From: Apiosordaria backusii
Lineage: Eukaryota; Ascomycota; Sordariomycetes; Sordariales; Lasiosphaeriaceae
Length of the DNA stretch: 64,000 nucleotides
Direction: 5' to 3'
NCBI GenBank assembly: GCA_030549205.1
Contig: JAUKTV010000001.1
Coordinates: 558,001-622,000, forward strand
The notes beneath the pieces were generated by a model. The model was not told the DNA's origin, ran no database searches, and was given only the letters and a program-made list of their open reading frames with translations. The stretch's first letter is position 1. Every line of letters begins with the position of its first letter. Position numbers and translations under genes: made by a program. Of the stretch, positions 32,825-43,541 are shown piece after piece.

Positions 32825-33138
32825 GGTCGGTTGCTAAGTATCGCGCCTTCTGGAACAAGTCTGCCATGGCATCACGTTTTAAGGTGGTAGTCAAGGACAG
32901 ACGAGCTCGCCAACTGCCGGTATTTTCCGGTCGAATTATCCACGAAGGACGTTCCGGAGGGACGCATTCCGGTTGGCAGAGAAGCTTGGCAGGGTAGCAC
33001 CCAAGATTAACCGCCGGTCGGGTCGCAATCGCTGCACCGGCCTGAGTCCCGTGACCCTTCAACTCAACATTCACCTGGCTAGCCAGGACTATCCGGTCTA
33101 CCTAGTCAACGCTTGGTACCTAGTCGGCCAGAGAAAGA
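32825..33138. promoter_or_regulatory. divergent promoter, AsaB-like / M20 hydrolase
   Basis: A 314-bp spacer between divergent start codons; it must carry both promoters. A direct pair of CCTAGTC/TACCTAGTC motifs lies at about 33098-33124. Confidence 0.45.
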
Positions 33139-34527
33139 ATGGCCCAGGACGGCTTTGTCCTTGTTTCTCGAGAAAGCCAGATCACCAAGAACAGCCACAC
33201 GGTCAGCCCCGTCCAGTCTCTTCAATATGAGGGTGCTCACGACTATCTGGCTGAAATTGCCTCATTCGTCGACAACCAGTCGGACAAACTGTGGTCCTTG
33301 AACAGGTTTATCCACAGAAATCCTGAGCTCGCGTTCAAGGAGTTCAAAGCTCATGAAGCCCTCACCAAGTTTATGCGTTCTCGGCCTGAGCGGTGGCAAG
33401 TGACCTCATCCGCCTGCGGAATCGAGACAGCATGGATAGCAGTCTACGATAGTGGCAGGAAGGGGCCAGCCGTCTCTTTTAATGTCGAGATGGGTATGTC
33501 GATTGCGCCAGAGCCCGTTTTCCTTTGCTCCCGCTAACAGGCTGTAGATGCTCTCCCCAACATCGGTCATGCCTGCGGCCACAACCTTATCGCCACTGCT
33601 TCGCTGGCTGGAGCTCTCGCAACGGCCGATGTCATGAGCACCCACTCCTTGCCGGGAAAGGTCTATGTCTTTGGAACTCCCGGAGAGGAAGGCTACCACG
33701 GCGGTAAAATTCAGCTTCTGAACCGTGGCGCCTACGACAAAGTCGACGTCTCCCTCATCTCCCACCCCTCCATCCTGAACAATTCGCCCTTTGTCCGAAC
33801 CACGGCTTTTTGTCGTCTTGAAGTCGAGTTCTTCGGCCGGGCAGCCCACGCAGCGAATGCTCCGTGGCAAGGAATCAACGCTTTGGACGCGTTGGTTGCC
33901 TCTTATAACTCCGTCTCCATGTTGCGGCAGCAAACACAGCCAAACGATGTTATCGGCTTCGCCATCACCAACGGCGGCGGAGACGCGACCAATATTATCC
34001 ATGCGTACTCGTCGGCTGTGTGCACGATTCGGTCCTCGAGCTCCTCCCGTCTCGAGACGTTGGTTGACAAGGTCAGCGCGTGCTTTGATGCTGGGGCTCA
34101 GGCTACTGGTGCCACGGTGAAGATCAAGGTGATCAAAGGGTACAAAGACCATGTTCCCAACATGTGTCTGGCGTCTTCCTTTGCCAAACACTGGAGCTCG
34201 CTGCCTGATCCGTATCCTGTAGGGCCGGAGTTGCGGGCTGACGAGAGGGAGTATACGTATGTCAAGGCGAGTACGGATCAGGGGGATATCAGCCATGCCT
34301 TGCCGTCAGTCAATGTCAGCTTTGCCATCCCTGCTGGGCCGGAAAAGGGTGGTCCGCATAGTGCTGATTTTGAGAAGGCGGCTGGAACGAAGTGGGCCTT
34401 TGACCGAGCGCTGAGGGTCGGCAAGGGGATGGCGGGTGTTGCAGTTGATGTGCTGACAAAAGATGGCTTTTTGGACACGGTCAAGGAAGAATGGAGGGAG
34501 AGGTTTGGGGTTGAGAACCAGTTTTGA
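33139..34527 (+). CDS. M20-family amidohydrolase/peptidase (PM20D2-like)
   Basis: Join 33139..33493, 33548..34527, 444 aa; GTATGT donor, CTGTAG acceptor. M20 landmarks: MDALPNIGHACGHN with the metal-binding His, GTPGEEGYHGGK carrying the catalytic/metal Glu pair, SHPS, GRAAHAANAPWQGINALDA (dimerisation/lid domain), and a C-terminal GPHSADFEKAAGT in which the last metal-ligand His sits. There is no signal peptide, so a cytosolic metallo-amidohydrolase cleaving N-acyl amino acids or dipeptides is expected. It is divergent from the AsaB-like oxygenase and upstream of an alpha/beta-hydrolase, so it may form part of a small catabolic or biosynthetic cluster. Confidence 0.93.
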
Positions 34528-34912
34528 CTCGGACTGTTGAGATGCAAACAGCGGGGCTCCAATACCGATGAGACCTGGAAGCAAAGAGTGGAAGCTCATA
34601 TGAGATTGATCATGCCTGTTTTACTCCCTACGTTGACACTGAATACAAATATCGCTTCATTACCAGGGTGAGTGACATTGAAACTACACTTCGCCAGCAT
34701 TCCAAATAATGCAGGTCAACAACGAGAGGTGGGCGGTTTTGAGAAGTGTGGGGAAGCCTTCGGGATCATGCACTGCCAAGGCCTTTGACACAAGTGGAGG
34801 GGGGGTCAATGTGGGGGCATGAGCTCTGCACCTCTGTCTACATTCCGCGATTCAGGACATCGTGAAAGCATCAATCACAACATAGCAAAAGCGTGCACAA
34901 CGCCCTACGCTT
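34528..34912. other. spacer, nothing recognised
   Basis: Between two same-strand hydrolase genes; no gene recognised. Confidence 0.5.
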
Positions 34913-35869
34913 ATGGTGGGAATGGAATACTCTACCTTTACCGCCAACGATGGCACCACACTCGCCTTCCAGTCCTCCCTCCCACTGACCTCAAGCCTCT
35001 CCCCCGCCAACGACACCATCATAATCCTCCTGCATGGCTTCTCCGGCTCCTCCTCCTATTTCACCCGCAACTTCCCCGCCCTCTCTCAAAAGTCATGGGT
35101 CCTTGCCCCAGATATGCGTGGTCACGGCCGGTCCGGTCACTCGAAAGGGGGCTACCACGTCGCCCGTCTGGCCTCTGACTTGAGGGATTTTCTTTTGCAT
35201 GTCCAATCTCTCACTTCTGGAAAGCAGTACAAAATCACAGCAATCGGGCAGTCAATCGGTGCCGCCATTCTCTGGACCTATGTCGAACTATTTGGGGATA
35301 ACGACTTCACCTCGCTCATATTTGTCGATCAGGCGCCATTGCAGGACCGCGACTTGAGATTTGGATGGGACGAGACAAAGGCTCACAGGGGATGTTATGA
35401 TGAGAAGAGCTTGCTCGCGGCACAAGAGGCCTGGACCGAGAGACCCGAGGAGACGTATATTGGGTTGGTGGATGAGTGCTTGGGGTATCGCTATCGGCCT
35501 TCTCCCGAGGACAAGGAAAGAACTCCCGAGGAGCGGAAGCAGGACGAGGAGTATTTTACAAGTATAAGCAGAGTTTGTGATGGAAAATGGCTGGCAAGAT
35601 TGCTGGCTGATCATACAAGATATGATCACCGAGAGGCATGCGAGCTGATCACCAAGCCCACGCTTGTACTGGCCGGGCGGAGGAGTGGATGCTTTTCGCT
35701 TGAAGGAATGGGTGAAATTGTACAGCGGGTAAAGAATGGGAAAGGGCTCAACATGCACGTGGAAACCAAGGCACAAATGACAGTCTTTGAGAGCGGGCAC
35801 TGGTTGTTCTGGGAGGAACCAGAAAGGTTCAACCAGGAAGTCTTGGGGTGGGTGGACCGATGGGCATGA
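34913..35869 (+). CDS. alpha/beta-hydrolase
   Basis: Single exon, 318 aa from the ATG at 34913; the ATG at 34922 (MEYSTF) is equally possible. An HGFSG oxyanion turn lies at residues 41-45, DMRGHGRSG follows strand 4, and the nucleophile elbow GQSIGA has S114. The catalytic His is likely in FESGHWLFWEEPERF near the C-terminus. A cap with KERTPEERKQDEEY precedes it. The form is that of epoxide-hydrolase/haloperoxidase-like serine hydrolases. No signal peptide, so cytosolic. Same strand as the M20 gene; the grouping suggests, but does not prove, a shared pathway. Confidence 0.92.
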   Translation: MVGMEYSTFTANDGTTLAFQSSLPLTSSLSPANDTIIILLHGFSGSSSYFTRNFPALSQKSWVLAPDMRGHGRSGHSKGGYHVARLASDLRDFLLHVQSLTSGKQYKITAIGQSIGAAILWTYVELFGDNDFTSLIFVDQAPLQDRDLRFGWDETKAHRGCYDEKSLLAAQEAWTERPEETYIGLVDECLGYRYRPSPEDKERTPEERKQDEEYFTSISRVCDGKWLARLLADHTRYDHREACELITKPTLVLAGRRSGCFSLEGMGEIVQRVKNGKGLNMHVETKAQMTVFESGHWLFWEEPERFNQEVLGWVDRWA

Positions 35870-36528
35870 TTTTCACCAACTCGATACGCGTTTGCAGAGG
35901 TTTTGGGTAGGGGTTTGTTGAGACGGTCTTTGAGAGACATCCGGATCCGGATGAACTGGTTCAAGGGGAGGCTTATTACAAACTGCCACGCTTGAAAAGC
36001 TGGCCCGAATGCAAGCAGTAAACTTGCCTGGCGATTGACCAACGGTACTGCAGGAAGTGCATTGCATTTCCCTCCCCAACAATCAAATTGTTATCTTCAT
36101 GAGTGTTCGTTAATGGGCACGGGTTTGCCCCTGAATTTGCCCCTGAGCGGCCCCGTGGCCCATACCGACATTTGCACCTGTCTGCCCAGTGATCAAAAGA
36201 TCGTCACCAAATTGAGGAAAATTATAAAGTGGCATTAATTAACCGCCTGCAACAATTACATCATGCTAATTACCTGTACAAGCGATTGGTACTGTTGGTG
36301 GTGTTGGATGCCCATCACATTGTGTCTTTGACAGCTCCTTACAATTGTTCCCCATGTCTAATGTCAAGCTCAATGCAGCTCCGCTGGCATAGCAAAGAGA
36401 ACGTGAAAGGAGTTGTAAGCACTTATAAGAGGAGCTATCATTGAAACTCCGGCTGCAATGTTCTGACCAAAGCTTCGTGCACCTTACCTAGCCATTGGAC
36501 TAAGCCATCTCACAACAAAAAGCCAACA
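35870..36528. other. spacer, nothing recognised
   Basis: Intergenic; no frame with coding character. Confidence 0.5.
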
Positions 36529-37173
36529 ATGGAATCCCTCACAGCAAAGTTCACCACAGCCTTCCGGTCCGAGCGCCTGATCTACCGTGCAATTGACATG
36601 CAAGATATCCCCCTTGTTGCCCGTATGCTCTGGGACCCGGTCAACCAAGGCTTTGGTGACCCAACTTTATACACCCCGCTTAGCGGCACGATTGGCAGTG
36701 TCATGGTCCAGAAGGGCCTCGAAGCAAGTCTCCTCGCTGTTTTGATCTGCCTGCCTAATCCTCAGGCACAGCAAGACGCAGCACCAGGCCTGCCGGGCAA
36801 CAGCCTCCGCGCAGCTCAGGAAAGCGCCATTCCCATCGGAAGTCTCATGCTGGGCAAACCGACCGCGCCCAAGACAGACCACTGGCGCTGGACAAGAATG
36901 GGATTAGGCATTGCAGAGGAGCATCAGGGAAACGGCTATGGAAAGGAGGCCGTGAACTGGGCATTGGACTGGGCCTTTGAGTTTGCCGGCATGCACCGTG
37001 TCGAGTTGACCACGGCTTCGTACAACGACAGGGCCATTGCCATGTACAAGAGCTTGGGATTCAAAGAGGAGGGAAGAAAGAGAGAGACCATTTACATGGA
37101 TAGGCGATGGTGGGATATGGTTGAGTTTGGGATTCTGGAAGGAGAGTGGGAGGCCCTGAGAGGAAAGAACTGA
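36529..37173 (+). CDS. GNAT-family N-acetyltransferase
   Basis: Single exon, 214 aa. RLIYRAI near residue 17 begins the fold. IPIGSLMLGK forms strand 4, MGLGIAEEHQGNGYG carries the acetyl-CoA pyrophosphate-binding loop (QGNGYG, 133-138), then the helix KEAVNWALDWAF, VELTTASYNDRAIAMYKSLGF and EGRKRETIYM complete the RimJ/RimL-like pattern. It acetylates an amine on a small molecule or protein N-terminus; the acceptor is unknown. Cytosolic. A loop insertion of about 25 residues (PNPQAQQDAAPGLPGNS..) lies between strands 3 and 4. Confidence 0.93.
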   Translation: MESLTAKFTTAFRSERLIYRAIDMQDIPLVARMLWDPVNQGFGDPTLYTPLSGTIGSVMVQKGLEASLLAVLICLPNPQAQQDAAPGLPGNSLRAAQESAIPIGSLMLGKPTAPKTDHWRWTRMGLGIAEEHQGNGYGKEAVNWALDWAFEFAGMHRVELTTASYNDRAIAMYKSLGFKEEGRKRETIYMDRRWWDMVEFGILEGEWEALRGKN

Positions 37174-37516
37174 GGTCAGGGCGGCGGGCAGCGGCACATT
37201 CAAGGGGGAAATTGAAGAAAGAGGCCGTCTTTCGGGCCATAAAAATCTTCTAGCTCGCAGACTTTTGCTTTCACATCCCATACCATCACACAGGCCCAAC
37301 ACAATATATGGGCGATGAGATGAAAATATTACCTATCATACTTGGCCAGATGGAAGTCGAGAGAAGTCCGGATAAACCAGACATAATGACTCTGCTTCAG
37401 ATACATATTGCGACACAACCCTCGAAGATCAACTCAATGACATGTAGGATAGACCCCAGGCCATGGCGGAGAATCGCAGTGTCTACTTACAAAACTAAAG
37501 GCTCGTATTTAGCAAA
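37174..37516. other. spacer, nothing recognised
   Basis: 3' flank of the acetyltransferase gene; a short open frame at 37308 has no recognisable content. Confidence 0.4.
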
Positions 37517-37738
37517 ATGAGATACCAGCCCGAGGCATCTTTTGAGTGGTCACATATCAATGGTTTGATCCAAAACGCCAAGTCTCATGTAATCGTCGTT
37601 CTGGATTGCTGTGAGGCTGGTGCAGCTGCTATTTCGAACCATGACAGCCACAGTGACCCCTGCTTCGAGTCTGAGAAGGATGTCATTGGGACAGATGTAC
37701 AGGGGGTGGATTCAGCGGGTCACTGTGCCAAGTTGTGA
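37517..37738 (+). pseudogene. caspase-like (C14-type) active-site fragment
   Basis: An isolated 73-codon frame reads FEWSHINGLIQNAKSHVIVVLDCCEAGAAA. This pattern recurs in fungal caspase/CHAT-like proteins, where the LDCC strand carries the catalytic cysteine. The upstream part with the catalytic His of the family is not found in any frame nearby, and downstream frames do not continue the fold. It is best read as a remnant or as one exon of a degenerate gene. The similarity is short, so chance cannot be excluded. Confidence 0.35.
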
Positions 37739-38377
37739 GAAAATGGACACCGGAGACTGAAGCTCTATCGGCGGGTATCTTGGTAGAAAGAATCGGACAG
37801 GAAGTGGCAAGGGAAATGCTGAACAGCCGGAGAAGGATTGGGGAAAAGAAGCGTTGTGAAGCAGAGACAAGGGAGTCGGAACAGAAGAGCTATCTCCACT
37901 CGCAGCCAGGGATTTTCAGATGCGACGAAGGAACAGTTCAAGTTGCTTCTGACAGGGAGGGAACTAAGCCAACTGAGGAAGCCACGGAGGCGTTAGTCAC
38001 GAACTAGACTCTTCCCTCTGAATGATCTGGCGAGATAATTGGATTTTTTGCTCTTAGACTTTAATCATTTGCTCCTTCAGAACTTTCTCCACAGAAAGAA
38101 AAGCTTCTACGTATCGGTAGCTTGCAGCTGCCGTCTCTACAAATAAACGTGGAAGTTAGGAAGTCACAACTGCTACCAACGCGAGAGAAAGTCGACCAAT
38201 CCATTTGACTCTCTTAACAGCTTGATTCTTGTCTATAAACTTGTGTCTAGGTAGGTAAGGTATTTAGCAAGACTTACCTTACAGGAAGTGTTCAGAATTA
38301 TAGGTACCAGGTACTTACCTTACTTAGACTTGGAGTGATAAGATGTGACCCCAAGACAGTAATGGCTGCCCACAAAT
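37739..38377. other. spacer with TAGGTA tracts
   Basis: A 90-codon frame (37735-38007) directly follows the caspase-like fragment, without recognisable domains. TAGGTA/TACCTT tracts lie at about 38250-38331. Confidence 0.4.
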
Positions 38378-40334
38378 TCAGCTGCGGGAACGGATGATCT
38401 CATGCCAAAAGTGCCAGGAACTGATCCTTGGCTCTTTGCCTTCCCTTTCTTCTCTATCCCACGCCTCCAAAGGCTTGTTCAAGGTTTCGTGAGAGAGTTC
38501 ATGGAAGAAGTCGGTCGAAGGGGTATCTTCATCAGCACCAGGCGGGGATTCCTGGAAAGGCTGAGCGTCGGCGTTGGAGTAACTGCGCTGCTTGAGATAC
38601 AGATCATCTCCCAAGACTAACCTCTCCGCCTGTTCCTTGAGTCTTTGCTCATGAGATCTGATAAAGTGAAAGTACTTTTGCACATCGGTTCCAATCATGG
38701 CCAGACTGTCGTCTGTGTATGCCCATGGATACGCCAAGTGGGCGTAGAACCTATGCAGAGGCCCGCCATGACTGCCCCGGGCGAGTCGAGCAAGGGGGGG
38801 CAAGAATGCTCTGATACGCCAGCTTAATTTTCTCTCCCCGCTCCACGGTCAACATATCATGACCATGTTGCGGGGTGCCCGGAGAGCCGGCCATGATGAC
38901 TCTCAAGGTGAGCCCGGGACCATTGATCTTGCCCTTGATGTACCCGATAGTGTCTGTCCAGTTCTTGATGGCCGTGTGGTCGGGGCCCGGCCACGCATAA
39001 TGGCTATAGGCGGGGAACGTGAGTTCAAGAAATCGAAGCGAGCAGAGACTGCTAGCAGGCACTTGATCTTTGAGAAACCTACTAGCCGTGAGCCGAGTAT
39101 TCGGGTAACTGTCCAGCCATGGTAGAGCCGGTACGTTATCAGGGTCCGCAGGGTCGCAATAGTCGTGAATAATAAAGCGGTTGGCGGAGAAGAAGATATG
39201 CTGAGCCTCGTAATATAGGGTTCGGCATACCAGAAAGAGGTAGGTGGGTTGCTCCCAGCATCGACAGAGTGACGAGACGGCAGTGTGCTTAAGACGACAA
39301 AAGCAGCCCGCCTGGTACTTGGCAAAAATATCAGGCTGAAGCCAACAGTTGATGAACCGGCACCCGTGGTGATGATCACGACGGCAAGAAATCTGCAGGT
39401 CCTCGTTGTAACCCGCCTGGTGTGGCGTCCAATAAGTCGGCCGATTTGCCCTATAAGCCTGTCCGTCCCATGATACCTCCTTGATAGGGGTAACTAGGTC
39501 AGTGAAGCCCAGAATACGCAACCGCAGCTCGCAGGGTAGATTGAGAAAATGTGAAGTAAACTGTGAACCCGTCTTGACCGGAGGCGTAATTTCAACAGCG
39601 TGCAGAACAGCATCGTGAGCCAGTCGTCGGAGCCGAAAGTCCGGCCTCTTACTGATTCTGACATGACAACGTCTGAGGCGGGGCAACCTCTGAAGTGGTG
39701 CGAGGGCCAGCTTTCCGGCTTCAACATCTCCGCGCTCAACGTCGCAAACGAAGAAGAGTGTCATACGGCCGGGTGATATTCCTGACAAATGCAGCGCTGC
39801 AGTGTCCCAATCCTTCAGCAAGGATATGGCGGAGGGGTTTGTGCTGCGCAAGGCGGGCTGATGAAGCTTGTCGTGGTTTGCTTTGCACCAGGATCGACCA
39901 CCACCGAAGAGTTCATCCGTTACAACGCAGCAGTCATCAAGACTATGGCCTTTCGAAGCCTTGAAATGACAGGACGTCTGGTTGATAACAACTTTCAGGT
40001 ATGTGAGCGAACTAAGAGCTGTGGTCGTAAGGGCCAGCAGTGGGTCGAAGGGTCCAGAAGAGGAGTGAATGACGAAGATGTTGGCAGAGTACAAGAGGGT
40101 GGCGGCTTCTTCGTAAATCGTTCGGCAGGATAACAAGAGCCCATGGAATCCCACACGATGCTTCTCCTTTTTCTGCGCTTCGTGTACATGTTGGCTGCGG
40201 TGGAAGTCAAAGATATACCTTGCTTGATGATCCCAGGATGCAACACCAAGGAAGCGGTATATGCGGCGGCGGGTGTGAGGCGAGAGGCGCAGCATAGGAG
40301 ATGCGTGGTCGTAACGGGTGGGGTGCATTGACAT
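38378..40334 (-). CDS. F-box-like repeat protein, frame-broken at a homopolymer
   Basis: One reading frame runs from the ATG at 40334 to a stop at 38751. The family's C-terminal part continues in a second frame down to 38378 (with RLVLGDDLYLKQR and SWHFWHEI). The two frames overlap at a run of seven C (coding strand; 38794-38800), where a one-base indel would explain the break. The protein has two similar halves, each an F-box-like helix (MLRLSPHTRRRIYRFL; FLNLPCELRLRILGF) followed by a CRTxxxEA...FxIH segment, and a Cys/His-rich centre. It is a tandem paralogue of the intact 40700 gene. F-box-like proteins generally recruit targets to SCF ubiquitin ligases; the target is unknown. Sequencing error or pseudogene remain equal possibilities. 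Confidence 0.72.
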
Positions 40335-40699
40335 GGCTGGGAGAAACGACTGTTTGCTTGGTGACTGGGAGAAGAAGAACAGAAGAAAAAGGAAATCGTT
40401 CCGTTAAAAGCAGAAAAGTTGAGCAGGCCTGTGACGACGGTGGTCGTTGTGTTGGGCCAGCACCGAACATCTTTGCTTGATCGGCCGTGTCTTGACCAGG
40501 CCCTGACCTATTAAGGTAATCTTGGCGGAAGTAACAAAAGCCGTGCTCACACTGTACCACTGACACTATCCTCAGGCTGTGCCAGCATGCATGCCAGTAT
40601 GAAAAGGTCACGACTGTCCAGTTCCCTCTTTTGGGTTGTAGTTATTTCTGTTTTGTTACTGGCACTATCCCACGCCATAGAACGCGAGTTCACACTCGA
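40335..40699. other. spacer between tandem paralogues
   Basis: 365 bp between two minus-strand F-box-like genes; promoter of the 40334 gene. No gene seen. Confidence 0.5.
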
Positions 40700-42565
40700 T
40701 CAAATTGCAGCCCAAAGCGATTCCAGCTTGTGATGGTATACCCAGGAACTGCAGACTGGCTCCTCCCCTTCCCGACATCGTCTCTCGTATCGTTCGTCAC
40801 CCAAAACAAAACGTTCCCATCGCTCCTTGAGCTCGTACTCATCCTCACTCAGCCCGTCGTGATAGCGATGCGTATCCCGGGCCTCCCGGGTCCATTTCCA
40901 AGGAACTGGGTAATACCCATAAAATCTCCCTAGCTCACCGGATGCATGCGTGTCAGCTTTACCCCAGAGCGCAAAGGGCGCCATGATGCTGGCGTAACCG
41001 TTCATAATCATGTCACCTTGTGCCTTGGTCAAAGTTAAATGACTCTCGGGGCGTGACTTGGCCGAATCCTCATATAAATCCTCCACATACAGCCGGAGAG
41101 TCAATGCTGGGAGGTTCAGCTTGCCACGCGCCCACTGAAGAGTCTGTCTCCAATCATGTGAAGCTGGATGGTCATCCCGAGGCCAGGTTAAATAGCTGAA
41201 AGGCGGAAAGACGAGTTCCAGAAATCGGAGATGAGGCAGGCACCGTTTTGGGACGAGGCGCTTCAAGAAGTCGCTGGCGGCGAAGCTGCTGTAGGGATAA
41301 TCGAGCAAGTCAAGACGCTCAAAGTTGTCCCGAATAATAAAGCGGTTGCCAGAAAAGAAAACATACTGCGCTTCCTCGCATAGCTTGTGACAAACGAGAA
41401 ACAGCGCGGTAGGCGACGCCCAGCATCTACAAGATGACGATGCAGATGAGTGATGGAAGCGACAGAAGCACCCAATAGGTGTTTGATCCATGTCGCCGAG
41501 CCGCCTCCAACACCACCCGAATTGGCATCCATTTCGAATGTGCAAGGGACAATGAGGATCGACCTCCACTTTGAGAGAGCTCATCCGACTCGGCCAATAC
41601 CCATAGTTGAGTCGTGACCAGTTAACCTCCTTCAGCGGAGTAATGAGGTCAGTAAACTCGAGTATACGTAATCGTATTTCGCGTGGAAGATTGAGCAGTT
41701 TAGACGCAGCAGGTTGGTTTGAGGTATTGGGCATGTTGGAGTGGTGCATGTGACGGGTTTTGGCCACCACGTCTTCTGCCATCCGCTGTAATCTTGTATC
41801 TGGCGCTGCCGACAGTCTAACGTGGCAGTCCTTTAGGCGAGGAAGAAAGAGTAGCGGCGCGACGACAGCGGTAGCAAGGTCCGGATCCCTACGGGTAATG
41901 TCGCAGACAAGAGCGAGCTCGAGACGTCCTGGCGTGATGCTCTTGGATAGGCTTGCAGCAGTTGACTGCCACTCTGCCAACATCTTTTGGCCCCGGATAT
42001 CATGGCTGCGTAAAGGCGGATCATGCCGCCGGCGCTCAGAACGACTCTCAGTCAAGAACTTGCACGTGCTGTCCCTGCATAAATCCTCCGAGTCGGTCGT
42101 TCGAGGCAAAGGTGGAGTGAGATATGGAGATTCGTCTTCATGACAACAGCCCCATAAACGACTCGGAAGATGGCATGAAGCTTGATTGAGGACAATCTTA
42201 AGATAGGCCAAAGATGGCAGGGCCGTGGTAGACAAGACTCGTAGCGGCTTCAGAGAGCCAGGTCCAGAGTAACGGATGACGAACATGCTGTTGGAATATA
42301 GTAAGGGTACCATTTCCTCATGCACAGTCCTGCAGGACAGTAGCAAGCTGTGGATGCTCCCTGTTGGTCCATTGGAACGTCGAGACCCTCTTGAGCTGTT
42401 CAGGTCGATTATTAACTTTGAGGTAGCATAGTATGGCGAGCTGGCTTGGACACAGAGGGAATAAATGTGGTTTCGAACGCTAGTGGGAACACGAAGCAGC
42501 GCACTTTGTCGGGTAGGCGGTGTTGTGGATAGTGTCATGATCTGACCAGACTCGATAACATCCAT
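40700..42565 (-). CDS. F-box-like repeat protein (intact paralogue)
   Basis: Single open frame, 621 aa. N-terminal F-box-like helix ALLRVPTSVRNHIYSL, then SLLLSCRTVHEEMVPLLYS. A second F-box-like helix LLNLPREIRLRILEF starts the second half and is followed by LFLVCHKLCEEAQYVFFSG, which repeats the first-half segment, so the protein contains an internal duplication. A Cys/His-rich stretch (HCPLHIRNGCQFGWCW, later CFCRFHHSSASSSCRCW) lies between and could bind zinc. The C-terminus (RFVLGDERYERR..SSWVYHH) matches the frame-shifted tail of the 38378 gene. Predicted cytosolic or nuclear substrate adaptor; the partner is unknown. Confidence 0.82.
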   Translation of the reverse strand: MDVIESGQIMTLSTTPPTRQSALLRVPTSVRNHIYSLCVQASSPYYATSKLIIDLNSSRGSRRSNGPTGSIHSLLLSCRTVHEEMVPLLYSNSMFVIRYSGPGSLKPLRVLSTTALPSLAYLKIVLNQASCHLPSRLWGCCHEDESPYLTPPLPRTTDSEDLCRDSTCKFLTESRSERRRHDPPLRSHDIRGQKMLAEWQSTAASLSKSITPGRLELALVCDITRRDPDLATAVVAPLLFLPRLKDCHVRLSAAPDTRLQRMAEDVVAKTRHMHHSNMPNTSNQPAASKLLNLPREIRLRILEFTDLITPLKEVNWSRLNYGYWPSRMSSLKVEVDPHCPLHIRNGCQFGWCWRRLGDMDQTPIGCFCRFHHSSASSSCRCWASPTALFLVCHKLCEEAQYVFFSGNRFIIRDNFERLDLLDYPYSSFAASDFLKRLVPKRCLPHLRFLELVFPPFSYLTWPRDDHPASHDWRQTLQWARGKLNLPALTLRLYVEDLYEDSAKSRPESHLTLTKAQGDMIMNGYASIMAPFALWGKADTHASGELGRFYGYYPVPWKWTREARDTHRYHDGLSEDEYELKERWERFVLGDERYERRCREGEEPVCSSWVYHHKLESLWAAI

Positions 42566-43541
42566 GATGATTTCAGAAGTGTTGGAAATTATGGCATGGA
42601 CCTAGAAGATGACGATGACGGCGTAGGTAGTTAAGGTAGGTGGCGCGGCGTCTGGTGGTTTTGACGACGGCACTCATGGGAAGAAAAAGCGGCACAGTCA
42701 CATGACAAGGGGATTGACAGTGTCAACACGGTGAATAAGACTGTGTATGGACTGTGCCCAATGCCGGTGAAGCCTGTCGCACATTGAGGGTCGATGCAGG
42801 CTGTTCATGACACTGAGGTGCATAAGACCCACTGACTTGCCTAGCCAAGGACCAACAGATTCCTGAAAATGGAAAGGGATCGAGGCTAAGACTTGCTTGG
42901 AGATGAGGATCCGTGTGAGGGTCAGTATCACTCAGTGCAGAGGTTGGCAGTTTTCAAGAGACCATGTTCTTGAAACCTTTCTTGGTGTCTCACCACCAAC
43001 CTAGGTAAATCAGAAGCCGTGTCCACGGCCACATGGTCGACGCTATTTCGAGCAAGGCATGGTATCAGAATAGCAAGATAGTAGGCAAAGGTTGTATCGA
43101 CTTGAGTTTCGGATCTTGATGTCAGCGCCCTGGTGTCTTGGACAGAAAACTACTTAAAGGAGTCTCTACTTCAGCCTTTGAACATTGCTGCTTCACGTAC
43201 TCTGACCCCCATCTCATTAGATACTCGAAGATCTCCTTAAAGGTTTTGAGAATATTTCGTACCTCTTACGTATCTGTGTTCTCTTGGTTGCACTCGCTGG
43301 CGAGGCATATTCGGATACCAACACTATTACCTTCATTTCATTTCCTCAACCAGAATCCCCTCAACGCCCCATCTCCTTGGTTCTCACCAGGCTTCCGGAG
43401 CCGGCCCCGAGTCTGGATACCTAGACAAGGTGTCTACAGATATTTGCCGTTCAAACGACACCCTCTATAGGACTCACTTTCGGTCACTTTGTCAGACGGG
43501 TGTAAGCTTACACCTGTTTTGGGCTATCCTTGAAATTCAAG
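42566..43541. promoter_or_regulatory. divergent spacer, F-box-like / deaminase-like
   Basis: Almost 1 kb between divergent genes. The 110-codon frame at 43138-43470 shows no recognisable content and probably lies in the 5' region of the following gene. Confidence 0.4.

Noticed and set aside
43138..43470. 110-codon frame before the deaminase-like gene
   Set aside because: No recognisable content and no in-phase splice to the following gene was found.
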